Assembly: GCA_037969035.1 (NCBI GenBank)
Contig: JBBKWU010000014.1
Coordinates: 1 to 64,000, forward strand
DNA: 64,000 nucleotides
Direction: 5' to 3'
Source: JBBKWU01 sp037969035
Lineage (GTDB): Bacteria > Pseudomonadota > Alphaproteobacteria > Micavibrionales > Micavibrionaceae
Both the position numbers and the translations under genes were made by a program. Under the pieces are notes generated by a model. It made no database searches and was not told the DNA's origin. It saw only the letters and a list, made by a program, of their open reading frames with translations. Positions 8,338-16,038 of this stretch are shown here, piece by piece (within the stretch, counting starts at the first letter, position 1; every line of letters starts with the position of its first letter).

Positions 8338-8901
8338 ATGTTAACTGAGCGTTTTTTATCATGCACGGCCACACGGGACGAAACTTATCCCGCACTTAGA
8401 TGCGAGCGTGTGCATGGTTTTCATGACATCGGCGTACACTGGAGAATGCCCGAAAAAGCATCCATGAAACAAACAGAAATATTATTCTGGAAGAATGGCA
8501 TTTTAGAAACTAGCTTTGGTATCGAAACAATTCTAACTCCTTCCCTTGCAGAGCAAAGACCCGATATAAAAGCGGCGTTTAAAAAAGCGCACGAATATGC
8601 GGGTATCTTTAAATACCTGAACCCGCAACTCAATAAAGTTCAGATTGCGCCCGATAACTGGCACCAACTGCGAGGTTTTTTGCATGGTGTCGTTTCTGGT
8701 TTTAACGTGAATGATATAAAGGGGTGGGTTAACCAAACGCTTGATTACTCCTTATACGACGACGTCAGAGAACGTTTGATGTCTTTAGAAGGCAAATCCG
8801 AATTTGGCTGGGCCCCTTGTCCAGACACCGTTCAAAAAATACACACACAGCTCAACGACAGATATGGCCATAATATCACGCCACGCCCTTTTAAATTATA
8901 A
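8338..8901 (+). CDS. Unknown protein (187 aa) between glyS and a glyS tail copy
   Basis: This gene starts 18 nt after glyS with AGGACGAT as a modest ribosome site. It encodes a soluble-looking protein with no signal peptide or membrane segment. Cys residues occur near the N-terminus (SCTATRDET, LRCERVHGF) and near the end (GWAPCPDTVQ). I recognise no family. It is flanked on the left by the true glyS 3' end and on the right by a diverged copy of the same 15 codons, which suggests it arrived by insertion or recombination at the glyS end. Confidence 0.6.
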   Translation: MLTERFLSCTATRDETYPALRCERVHGFHDIGVHWRMPEKASMKQTEILFWKNGILETSFGIETILTPSLAEQRPDIKAAFKKAHEYAGIFKYLNPQLNKVQIAPDNWHQLRGFLHGVVSGFNVNDIKGWVNQTLDYSLYDDVRERLMSLEGKSEFGWAPCPDTVQKIHTQLNDRYGHNITPRPFKL

Positions 8902-8911
8902 ACCCTCCAGC

Positions 8912-8956
8912 GACAGCATATTAGATTTCATGCGCAGAGAAATGGCGGCGATGTAA
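8912..8956 (+). pseudogene. Remnant of a second glyS 3' end
   Basis: The 45 nt read D-S-ILDFMRREMAAM-stop, against D-G-ILEFMRKEMAVA-stop at the true glyS end (8275-8319). By hand count 32 of 45 bases and 9 of 14 residues are the same, and the changed residues are mostly conservative. No start codon or upstream coding part belongs to it, so it is a tail only. It looks like the leftover end of another glyS allele. Confidence 0.7.
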
Positions 8957-8995
8957 TTAGCAGCCCCTAATGAATAAAGCAAATATAATTGCATT

Positions 8996-9667
8996 ATGTT
9001 AATGAGGGTGCTATTTTTAGCCATGAATTCAAATTGTGATGAATGGACTGTTCGGTTTAATACGCTTTCAAGAGACGGCGCTATTAAAGCATGCACAATT
9101 CTTGCAAGAGCAATTGATAGCGCGCGCATAACAGAGCAAAAAACAAAAATCTTCATTTTAGGTGGGGCTGGCAAAAGTCTTATTATGGATGCCATCGCAA
9201 GAGATATTTCAGATCATCACACCCCTTATAAAATGCCCCCTACACGATTTGTGGAAAGCAAACCAAGCAACGCCTTAAAAGGTAAAGTCGGAAGACATAT
9301 TGTTAAAGGAATTAAACACCACGATAAAAGCTGCGTGGTAACGTTTTGTCACTTATCGGGATATCATAAAAAATCATGGCTTGAAGATTTGCTGTCAAAA
9401 CATTTCCAATCCCGCAACGTTGGCGTTGATTTCATGACCGAGATCAATGACGGTTTTAACGAAGCATTTATTGCTGATATATCCATTGATTTTTACCCTG
9501 ATGATAATCAAGAGATTGAAAACGGCTGGGGGCGCGAATGGCGTATAACCATTAAAAATCAAGACCTCAAGACAAACGCCATGAAACAAGCACTAGAACA
9601 ATTAGAGCAATATAACGCCAACCGTGAAAGAAGATTGCTTTCAAAAACATCGATGCCCATCCCATAA
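8996..9667 (+). CDS. Unknown protein with a P-loop-like motif (223 aa)
   Basis: The protein has a segment KTKIFILGGAGKSLIMDAIA near residue 60. It resembles a Walker A loop (G-A-G-K-S) but lacks the first glycine of GxxxxGKS, so nucleotide binding is uncertain. The order 'LARAI... GGAGKS...' recalls TsaE-like ATPases only loosely. The C-terminal third is charged and probably helical (ALEQLEQYNANRERRLL). Two starts are possible: 8996 (no ribosome site) and the ATG at 9023 (GAGGG about 14 nt upstream). There is no signal peptide. It follows the glyS tail remnant. Confidence 0.55.
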   Translation: MLMRVLFLAMNSNCDEWTVRFNTLSRDGAIKACTILARAIDSARITEQKTKIFILGGAGKSLIMDAIARDISDHHTPYKMPPTRFVESKPSNALKGKVGRHIVKGIKHHDKSCVVTFCHLSGYHKKSWLEDLLSKHFQSRNVGVDFMTEINDGFNEAFIADISIDFYPDDNQEIENGWGREWRITIKNQDLKTNAMKQALEQLEQYNANRERRLLSKTSMPIP

Positions 9668-9742
9668 TATCGCTATTGACTATGGCAAAATTGGTGACTA
9701 GGCTCTGGCTCTAACCACTTAATAAATTATGGGAAAAAACCA

Positions 9743-10180
9743 ATGAGAAACACTTTTGCCGCAGCACTGCTTGCTGGCCTTTCACTTTCTACGCCTGCGA
9801 TGGCCGATGAAGATTCTATGACTATTTTTGACGGTGAAAAAAACTCATGCGTAAGCACTATGGGTAAGCACCGCGATTTCACATTTACATTTAACACGAC
9901 GACCAATGTGGGGCGTTTAGAAGGCACGATACACCTTCCAACAGGAGCACACGGCTATCACATAGCACCAATAAACTCTCTGACATCACACATGGGACGA
10001 CTGTTTAAACTTTCAATTACTCCGCCAAACGGTGGTCTTTTGGGCAACACAATGGTTACGGATATTAATTTAGATCACACAGTATTTGTTGACCCTAGTT
10101 ATTCTCATATTGTTGTTCTTATGGGCGATGGCAACGGTGGTGTACAAGACTCTGTTCTTTGCCCTGTTCCAAAAATATAG
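9743..10180 (+). CDS. Secreted small protein, unknown (145 aa)
   Basis: A signal peptide is clear (MRNTFAAALLAGLSLSTPAMA, cut before DEDS). The mature protein of about 124 residues has two cysteines (SCVSTMGKH and the near-terminal LCPVPKI), which fit one disulfide. The body is rich in beta-forming residues, Gly, Asn and His (LPTGAHGYHIAPINS), suggesting a small beta-sandwich. A strong bidirectional terminator follows at 10202-10230. I recognise no family. Confidence 0.7.
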   Translation: MRNTFAAALLAGLSLSTPAMADEDSMTIFDGEKNSCVSTMGKHRDFTFTFNTTTNVGRLEGTIHLPTGAHGYHIAPINSLTSHMGRLFKLSITPPNGGLLGNTMVTDINLDHTVFVDPSYSHIVVLMGDGNGGVQDSVLCPVPKI

Positions 10181-10201
10181 CTTTATAGTTTATTCCAATA
10201 A

Positions 10202-10230
10202 AAAAGCGGCGAGGTAATTTCGCCGCTTTT
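10202..10230. terminator. Bidirectional rho-independent terminator
   Basis: An 11-bp perfect stem (aaaagcggcga / tcgccgctttt) encloses a 7-nt loop and is flanked by A and T runs. It lies between the convergent genes ending at 10180 (+) and 10259 (-) and can serve both. Confidence 0.9.
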
Positions 10231-10258
10231 GTTTATTTTGGAGACTCTAATTATTTAA

Positions 10259-10471
10259 TCATGCGGGCTGCGCGCTTGGCGCACCAAACGAGCAAATCTT
10301 TGCTTTGATCTCTCCGAACTTCGAATAAACGTGCGTTGCTGCACCTTTTGTCGCGGCAAAGCCATCTTCAGTTTTTGAAATTGTACAGCCATGATCTTCA
10401 AGGCGTTCTTGCAGACGCTTTGCAAATGCGGCGGCGTCAAATTCACGGATGAGTTGATTTGGATATATCAT
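10259..10471 (-). CDS. Unknown small protein (70 aa)
   Basis: The gene has a good ribosome site (GGGAG, 7 nt before the ATG at 10471). The 70-residue product (MIYPNQLIREFDAAAFAKRL...) is mixed alpha/beta with two Cys (HGCTIS and ICSFGA) and no signal or membrane segment. It is bounded by the shared terminator at 10202-10230 on its downstream side and by the sppA terminator upstream, so it is probably a single-gene unit. No family was recognised. Confidence 0.65.
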   Translation of the reverse strand: MIYPNQLIREFDAAAFAKRLQERLEDHGCTISKTEDGFAATKGAATHVYSKFGEIKAKICSFGAPSAQPA

Positions 10472-10535
10472 GGTTGTTCTCCCTGTTCGTTTTTTATAAT
10501 TATATTATGTTTAGAAGGACAATATAGCCCAAAAA

Positions 10536-10562
10536 TTACGCGAAGTCAAAAAGACTCCGCGT
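10536..10562 (-). terminator. Rho-independent terminator after sppA
   Basis: The arms acgcg-a-agtc (10538-10547) and gact-c-cgcgt (10553-10562) pair with one internal mismatch and a 5-nt loop. On the minus strand the hairpin is followed by AATTTTT. It ends the leftward sppA transcript. Confidence 0.7.
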
Positions 10563-10593
10563 TATAAGGTAGTACGTATAATCTATTTATGGT

Positions 10594-11466
10594 TTAGCGC
10601 ATTGTGTATGGCGCCCAGATTTGTTCGTTTTTCGCCGCCAATAATGTGGCCTGTACGATCTGTTCACCGACGTTATCCATGTCGATTTGTGTCGCGGCGG
10701 ATACGCCCATGAAACGGCTGATTAAACCACCTGATTTACCTTCGAATGTTTTGAACGCGACATTATCACCGAACTTTTTCTGTAATGCTGGCTTATAAGC
10801 ACCAATCGCATCAATCAGACCGATTTTATGAGCTTCTGGCGCATGCCACACATTACCTGTGAATACATCATTATCTAGATCATACTCCTCGATATTAAGC
10901 TTCACGCCACGGCGCTCAACAACCCATGATTTAAAGAAGTTGTGGGTTTCTTCAAGGTGCTCACGAAGCCATGCCACATCTTCGGCTTTTTCTTCTTCGA
11001 ACGGGCTCATGCGGGATTTTGATTTTCCTGCAGTATGTATGCGCTGCTCAATTCCTAATTTCTTTGCAAGCTTCGGATAAGCCAAACCGCCACTAATAAC
11101 ACCAATAGATCCCACCATTGAGGACGGCGCCGCTGCATAAATTTCATCTGCAGCACAAGCAAGCCAGTAACCACCCGATGCCGCAACGTCTTGCGCGCTC
11201 GCATAAACAGGCACGCCCTTTTTCTCGGCGAGGTAACGAATGTGATCGCCGATCATCGCACTTTGCGTTGGTGAACCGCCTGGGGAGTTGATATCAAGCA
11301 CCACAGCTTTCAAACCACTTTAGTTGAAGGCTTTTGCGATACGGTCTTCGGTGCCGTCGAAGCTAAGTGTTTTACTTTGGTTGAAACCGCCACCGCCCAT
11401 GCTAGCTGCTATAGCACCTTTTAAAGGTATGACTGAAACTGTGCTTTTGATTGATCTATTGAACAT
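10594..11466 (-). pseudogene. sppA: Signal peptide peptidase SppA-type (S49), split by an in-frame stop
   Basis: Read through, the frame gives a 290-residue S49 serine protease of the size of the short SppA type, which degrades leftover signal peptides at the membrane. The start ATG at 11466 has a strong AGGAGAG site (MFNRSIKSTVSVIPLKGAI). Codon 49 is TAA (11320-11322), and the same frame continues at once with SGLKAVVLDINSPGGSP. The catalytic Ser (AASGGYW, about residue 97) and Lys (GKSKSRMSP, about 150) are intact, at the B. subtilis SppA spacing. A restart at the TTG at 11313 is possible but has no ribosome site. One nonsense change in an otherwise clean gene means recent loss, readthrough or a sequence error. 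Confidence 0.8.
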
Positions 11467-11524
11467 ATTGCTCTCTCCTGTTTTTATTATGGTAAAGTGA
11501 CACGAAAGATGTGGTTTTGTCAAA

Positions 11525-12280
11525 TCAATTAGCCAGAAGTGCTTTCCCCGCGCGCAGGATGTCATTTGCTTCCGCTGTGTATTCACCATCATCGTTATGG
11601 AGGGTCAGCCCCGCATGAAGGGTTGCTGGGGATTTACGGTCTTTGATCGCACGGACAATCACGCGCTTTGCATTCTTGCCCGCCTTCGGCCAGAGCGGGA
11701 TAATCTCGACCGCGCCAAATCGTTTGCCCATCGCGATGATAATACGGTCAACCGTGTCCGCACGATGGATCATGGTCAGGCTGCCGTTGGATTTAAGAAG
11801 CCGTAATGCTGCACCCACCCACTCGCTAACGGTTAGCTCGTCATCCTTGTGCCCCATCGCGCCTGCTTTCACAGGGTCGGGGGACGGAATATGGTTTCCT
11901 GCCTCAAGATATGGCGGATTGCAAATAACATGGTCGTAACGCTCGGACGGGCTGCCTAGCTTATATTCAAGAATATCGGAATGGATAAAGCGGCTGCGGC
12001 TCTCGGTTTTGTTGATTTCAATATTGCGGATGGCGCATTCGATATATTCGCGCTCAACCTCTACTCCCGTCACATCAGCATTCGGCAAGCGGTGCATAAG
12101 GCAAAACGCAGCGCCACCAACACCACACCCCATATCCAAAATACGTGAGCCATCAGCCGCAGGACAAGCGGCTGCGAGCATCACACTGTCAAGCGATGTA
12201 CGGAAACCGTGCGATGGTTGCGAAAGTTCGACTTTCTTACCAAGGACGTAGATTTGTTCTGACTTTGTCACCTTCGGCAT
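11525..12280 (-). CDS. N6-adenine tRNA methyltransferase-like protein (TrmN6/YfiC type)
   Basis: This SAM-dependent methyltransferase has motif I (ILDMGCGVGGAAFCLMHRLP), an acidic motif II (VTGVEVEREY) and the N6-adenine signature NPPY (VICNPPYLEAGNH). The N-terminal QPSHGFRTSLDSVMLAAAC is typical of COG4123 proteins, which modify A37 of tRNA1(Val) in E. coli. I choose the ATG at 12280 (MPKVTKSEQIYVLG), which overlaps the DUF2007 gene by 44 nt. A longer version from 12343 would overlap more and adds nothing conserved. It sits between DUF2007 and sppA, an arrangement I know from other alphaproteobacteria. Confidence 0.88.
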   Translation of the reverse strand: MPKVTKSEQIYVLGKKVELSQPSHGFRTSLDSVMLAAACPAADGSRILDMGCGVGGAAFCLMHRLPNADVTGVEVEREYIECAIRNIEINKTESRSRFIHSDILEYKLGSPSERYDHVICNPPYLEAGNHIPSPDPVKAGAMGHKDDELTVSEWVGAALRLLKSNGSLTMIHRADTVDRIIIAMGKRFGAVEIIPLWPKAGKNAKRVIVRAIKDRKSPATLHAGLTLHNDDGEYTAEANDILRAGKALLAN

Positions 12281-12497
12281 CACTACTTGGTTTGATTTGC
12301 TCCATACGGAGGATACGGGCGGCATTATTGTGATCATCTTCATGAACCATGATGCGCTGTGGAATCAAATTCAGAGCCCCCGCGAAAAGACTGCTGACAT
12401 ATTGATTCAGTTTTATAAACGGAATTTCATCGTCTGTTAAAATACTCTCAACCCGTGAGAGCATCACTGGACAGCTACTATTAAAAATTTCCTTCAT
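12237..12497 (-). CDS. DUF2007-family small protein
   Basis: The 86-residue protein begins MKEIFNSSCPVMLSRVESIL and continues with an alternating pattern (IPFIKLNQYVSSLFAGAL, then QRIMVHEDDHNNAARIL) typical of DUF2007, a small ferredoxin-like fold called a putative signal-transducing domain. Its role is unknown. It leads a leftward operon with the N6-methyltransferase and sppA and is divergent from the polyprenyl synthetase gene. That order supports the assignment. Confidence 0.8.
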   Translation of the reverse strand: MKEIFNSSCPVMLSRVESILTDDEIPFIKLNQYVSSLFAGALNLIPQRIMVHEDDHNNAARILRMEQIKPSSDAEGDKVRTNLRPW

Positions 12498-12561
12498 ATT
12501 CCCTGTCTTTTCCCCGTTAAAATGCCTTGCGCTCGCGCGCTGGCTGGTTTAATCCATAACT

Positions 12562-13596
12562 ATGTTAGTTAACGCTATAGAACCTGATAACCATGCCGCC
12601 GTCAATCCACTTGAACGGCTGAGCGGCATATTGTCCGCAGACATGAAAAAAGTCGATGAATTAATCATGGCGCATATGCAGTCTGAGATAAAGCTTATAC
12701 CAAAGCTTGCAGGTTATCTGATTTCATCAGGCGGCAAACGCATTCGCCCGCTTTTGACCCTCGCCGCGACACGCCTTTTCGATGACACAACGGAACGCCC
12801 GTTTGGTTTGGCCGCCTCTGTGGAGTTCATCCATACAGCCACATTGCTGCATGACGATGTTGTCGATGGCAGCGAAGAACGCCGTGGCAAAAAAGCAGCT
12901 AACCTTGTCTTTGGCAATCAGGCCAGTGTTTTGGTTGGTGATTTCCTATTCTCGCGTGCATTTCAACTTATGACCGCCGATGGCTCGCTTGAAATACTGC
13001 GCATTCTTTCTGAGGCGTCAGCCACAATTTCCGAAGGCGAGGTAAAGCAGCTTTTGAGCATCAGCAACATGGACACCACCATGGACGATTACATTACGGT
13101 GATTAGTGCAAAAACCGCCGCTTTGTTTGCCGCCGCGTGTGAGATTGGCCCCGTGATTGCCGATCAAAACAAAGCCACGCAAGAAGCGTTGCGCCTATAT
13201 GGTCTGCACCTCGGCCTATCCTTCCAGATTATGGATGATGTGCTGGATTACAGCGCCAATCAAGAAAAGCTCGGCAAAGCCATTGGTGATGATTTCCGCG
13301 AAGGAAAAATGACTGCCCCCGTTCTGTTCGCGCTTGAAAATGCCAATGATGACGAACGCGAATTCTGGAACCGTGTCATCAGCAGTCCACAAAGCCAAAA
13401 AGATGAAGACCTGCCCCGCGCCATTGAAATTCTAAATGCCCGTGGCGCACACATCGCCGCCAAAACTCTAGCTGAAGAACATGCACAACTTGCCAAAGAT
13501 GCGCTCACCTCCATAGAAAAAAGCGCCATCAATGATAGCGCTCTGATCGAATTATTATGCGGCATCGCGGATTATACGGTCAACCGCGAGTTTTAA
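12562..13596 (+). CDS. ispB: Polyprenyl (octa/decaprenyl) diphosphate synthase
   Basis: This enzyme condenses isopentenyl diphosphate onto farnesyl diphosphate to make the ubiquinone side chain. Both aspartate motifs are present: LLHDDVVDGSEERRG (first, about residues 95-109) and FQIMDDVLDY (second, about 216-225). SGGKRIRPLLTLAA gives the IPP-binding region. The length of 344 aa is usual. The final chain length cannot be told from the sequence, so ispB or ddsA would both fit. It converges on the leftward secreted-protein gene 16 nt away. Confidence 0.95.
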   Translation: MLVNAIEPDNHAAVNPLERLSGILSADMKKVDELIMAHMQSEIKLIPKLAGYLISSGGKRIRPLLTLAATRLFDDTTERPFGLAASVEFIHTATLLHDDVVDGSEERRGKKAANLVFGNQASVLVGDFLFSRAFQLMTADGSLEILRILSEASATISEGEVKQLLSISNMDTTMDDYITVISAKTAALFAAACEIGPVIADQNKATQEALRLYGLHLGLSFQIMDDVLDYSANQEKLGKAIGDDFREGKMTAPVLFALENANDDEREFWNRVISSPQSQKDEDLPRAIEILNARGAHIAAKTLAEEHAQLAKDALTSIEKSAINDSALIELLCGIADYTVNREF

Positions 13597-13612
13597 ACCT
13601 TCGCTGTCCTGC

Positions 13613-14359
13613 TTATGGCGCCATCGGTTTAGGAGCTTGTGTCAATTCAAGATACGTTTCCGGCCCTAACTTTTCACGCAGCGCACTATTTTGTACCCTG
13701 AAGTTACTTTGGCTAAAGGCAAATGACGTCCTTGAACCATCTGAACGCCCCCAATTCGGATAGTTTGTCTGCATCCAACCAGCAACATTATCCGCCATTT
13801 CTTGCGTACAACCTTCGATCAATGTCGGATAGGCGTCACCAAGTTGCGCCACAAAATCTTCTTTCTCAGGAATTTCCAGTGTTGTGATAGCATCGAACTC
13901 AGCTTTGGATTTGTCCTGCAACGCATCATATTGATCGTTAATAAAACCATATACCGCCATAAGAGGATTATTTTCAGGCGTTGACTTGTTTTGTTCCAGT
14001 GCAGGGCTATAAAGCTCTATCAGTTTATAGCGCAATGCTGCCGCTTTATCTGTATATCCGTTTTGGTCACGGTACTCGGTCAGTGCTGCCTCATAAGGAA
14101 CAATGACCGTTTCATAGTATTCCTCTTTAGCATCCCGACGATCAACCCAAGCATCCGTTATAGCTTGTGCGCTCGGCAGTACAGATGTTGCGCTTTCCGC
14201 TCTGTCCACGCAAACATTAAAATTCTTTACAACTTCCAAAGCAGTCCATTCAGCGCGATTCAAACTAACATCGTTCGCAGCAACACCTTCGGCCATCGCA
14301 CCCGTTGCAACCAAACCAGATAACGCGGCACCTTTTAAAGCTCGACTTAATACAGACAT
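13613..14359 (-). CDS. Secreted protein, paralogue of 14494-15093 (248 aa)
   Basis: The ATG at 14359 has a good AGGAG site and opens a signal peptide (MSVLSRALKGAALSGLVATG, cut near AMAEG). The mature protein is helical, with two cysteines (NFNVCVDRAES and IEGCTQEMAD). It ends with the block LGPETYLELTQAP, which matches LGAQTYLDLTNAP at the end of the next gene, and both signal peptides contain GAALSG. So these are diverged members of one family. Upstream, GTTGA-N6-TCAAC (14385-14400) is a short dyad that could be an operator. I recognise no known family. Confidence 0.75.
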   Translation of the reverse strand: MSVLSRALKGAALSGLVATGAMAEGVAANDVSLNRAEWTALEVVKNFNVCVDRAESATSVLPSAQAITDAWVDRRDAKEEYYETVIVPYEAALTEYRDQNGYTDKAAALRYKLIELYSPALEQNKSTPENNPLMAVYGFINDQYDALQDKSKAEFDAITTLEIPEKEDFVAQLGDAYPTLIEGCTQEMADNVAGWMQTNYPNWGRSDGSRTSFAFSQSNFRVQNSALREKLGPETYLELTQAPKPMAP

Positions 14360-14429
14360 ATTTTTTCTCCTGTTTTTCATTTACGTTGAAATATGTCAAC
14401 ACCAATAACAGAGTCTCATAAGTTATGCA

Positions 14430-14459
14430 AATAAAAAAACAGCAATAAAATTATTGCTG
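14430..14459 (-). terminator. Rho-independent terminator
   Basis: The stem cagcaataa / ttattgctg (14440-14448 and 14451-14459) is followed on the minus strand by seven U. It ends the transcript of the gene at 14494-15093. A nearly identical terminator lies at 15163-15190. Confidence 0.85.
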
Positions 14460-14493
14460 CTTCTGCGTCATTTATATTACGAGAAAAAAAAGA

Positions 14494-15093
14494 TTACGGC
14501 GCATTTGTCAGGTCAAGGTAAGTCTGAGCACCAAGTTTATTTTTTGCGGCACTAAGGTAGTAATCTAAATAGGCCGTATCCATAGAATTATAAGCATCAA
14601 AAGAGGATTCATAAGCCTGATCTCTACAAAGCTCAGCGGGTGAAACGCCTGAAAAATAATCAGACATTTTAGGTGCTACGGCCTCCGTCACTGTGGTTTG
14701 CGCATAAAACTGATCTCTTGCCAAATCCTGTATAGCGGCATATTCATTTTCCAGCACCACCCCATCCATGAAGCCTTTAGCCTCACGTTGCAACATTGAG
14801 CTTTCTTTTAGTTGCTGACCAAAGCCACTTGTTTCCAAGAAGTCGTTCCAAAGCTGCATCTGAGCCCTCATAGCAGAGTAATATGTGTCCATTGCAGTCT
14901 CAAACTCGGCCGTTGCCGTTTCATACGCCGTCATGTCTACATTTGTCATGCATGTATTAAAATCATGAGCAATGCTGATAGCGGCCTGTTCTTCAGTAGA
15001 AAGCCCCGCCAGTTCATCTTGCGCTACTGCGCCAGTGACCGCCATCGCGCCGGACAAAGCGGCCCCTGTTAAAAGAGTTTTTAGTTGCAACAT
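14494..15093 (-). CDS. Secreted protein, paralogue of 13613-14359 (199 aa)
   Basis: The start has a clear AAGGAG site. A signal peptide (MLQLKTLLTGAALSGAMAVT, cut near GAVAQ) precedes an acidic, helical mature protein of about 175 residues. Two cysteines (DFNTCMTNVD and PAELCRDQAY) fall at matching places to the neighbouring paralogue, as do the F-N-x-C core and the C-terminal block LGAQTYLDLTNAP. It lies between an ECF-type sigma factor gene and its paralogue, all on the minus strand but separated by terminators. Control by that sigma factor is plausible but not shown. Confidence 0.75.
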   Translation of the reverse strand: MLQLKTLLTGAALSGAMAVTGAVAQDELAGLSTEEQAAISIAHDFNTCMTNVDMTAYETATAEFETAMDTYYSAMRAQMQLWNDFLETSGFGQQLKESSMLQREAKGFMDGVVLENEYAAIQDLARDQFYAQTTVTEAVAPKMSDYFSGVSPAELCRDQAYESSFDAYNSMDTAYLDYYLSAAKNKLGAQTYLDLTNAP

Positions 15094-15162
15094 TTTATGC
15101 TCCTTCTAGAAGTATAATTATAAAAAGAGCTCATAATTACCATAAAATAATACATTGTAAAA

Positions 15163-15190
15163 CAAAAAAACAGCAATAAAGTTATTGCTG
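15163..15190 (-). terminator. Rho-independent terminator
   Basis: The stem cagcaataa (15171-15179) / ttattgctg (15182-15190) has a 2-nt loop and is followed on the minus strand by a U run. It ends the sigma factor transcript. It matches the terminator at 14430-14459 across about 35 nt, which points to duplication of this stretch. Confidence 0.85.
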
Positions 15191-15219
15191 CTTTTTGCGT
15201 GAGTTATATCAAGTTAATT

Positions 15220-15867
15220 TTATAATGCTGCAGGTGTTATAAACTCTGACATTTGGCTGGATTTGAATGTCTGGTCGTATTGCATTTTATCGCGTAACGC
15301 TGCTTTTCCACGTTTTAGGAGTGAGCGCACGCCTTGGGCTGTGTTTCCGAGTTTTGTGGCAATTTCCTCCACGGTCATTTCCTCGAAATAGAACAAATGC
15401 AGTGCTGATTGCTGCGCATCGGGAAGATTACTCAGGTGATCTGTTAGCTTTTCGGAGATCTGGTTATCAAATGTTTCCTGATAGGCATCTTTTTCCCCTG
15501 TCGGCATTTGCAGGTTATCCGCGCATTCCGTTGGTTTGCGCTTACGTTTGAGGTCAATACATTTATTAAATGACACGCGGTAAATCCATGTGGAAAATTT
15601 TGCCTGCCCTTCTGGATCCCATTTATTGAGAGATTGCAGGAGTGAAACGAACACATCTTGGACGGCATCTTCGGCTTCTTGCTCGTTTTTCAAGATAGAC
15701 ATCGCCAAGCGCCAGATTTTACCGACATAGCGCTGAACCAAGGCTGTGTAGGCCTTTTGGTCTCCTGTCGCGATGCGCGCCAGCAATATTTCGTCCTCAA
15801 GCTGTGCGTCTGAGCGTTGCTTGATGCTCCCTGCTACTATTCTCTCATTTTTCTCTACCAGATACAT
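15220..15867 (-). CDS. RNA polymerase sigma factor, ECF-like (sigma-70 family)
   Basis: The 215-residue protein has only regions 2 and 4. Region 2 covers YTALVQRYVGKIWRLAMSIL, EAEDAVQDVFVSLL and STWIYRVSFNKCIDLKR (about residues 35-110). Region 4 has LPDAQQSALHLFYFEEMTVE and the helix-turn-helix IATKLGNTAQGVRSLLKRG (about 145-195). The ATG at 15867 is preferred over the GTG at 15876 because AGGAAAGG then has normal spacing. No anti-sigma gene lies next to it. The next genes downstream are two secreted paralogues, which are candidate targets. Confidence 0.9.
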   Translation of the reverse strand: MYLVEKNERIVAGSIKQRSDAQLEDEILLARIATGDQKAYTALVQRYVGKIWRLAMSILKNEQEAEDAVQDVFVSLLQSLNKWDPEGQAKFSTWIYRVSFNKCIDLKRKRKPTECADNLQMPTGEKDAYQETFDNQISEKLTDHLSNLPDAQQSALHLFYFEEMTVEEIATKLGNTAQGVRSLLKRGKAALRDKMQYDQTFKSSQMSEFITPAAL

Positions 15868-15957
15868 ACCTCGCACACCTTTCCTGTTGGTTGTGATGAA
15901 GGCTCAGTATGATATATGCAAGATGGAGGCCAGTTTTGAACGTGCGGAGCAATAAAC

Positions 15958-15990
15958 AGTAAAAAAAACGCGCCGAATGAACCGACGCGC
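15958..15990 (-). terminator. Rho-independent terminator of the fliD-fliS unit
   Basis: On the minus strand GCGCGUCG pairs with CGGCGCGU (two G-U pairs) around a short loop and is followed by eight U. It lies about 50 nt beyond the fliS stop. Confidence 0.8.
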
Positions 15991-16038
15991 TTTAAATTTT
16001 TGAATTAGTGTTATGCCTTCATTTAAAAGGCTTTTGTA

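Noticed and set aside
11467..11592. Longer start for the N-terminal sppA fragment
   Set aside because: It would overlap the methyltransferase gene; the ATG at 11466 has a strong AGGAGAG site.
12281..12343. Longer start for the methyltransferase
   Set aside because: It deepens the overlap with the DUF2007 gene without adding conserved residues.
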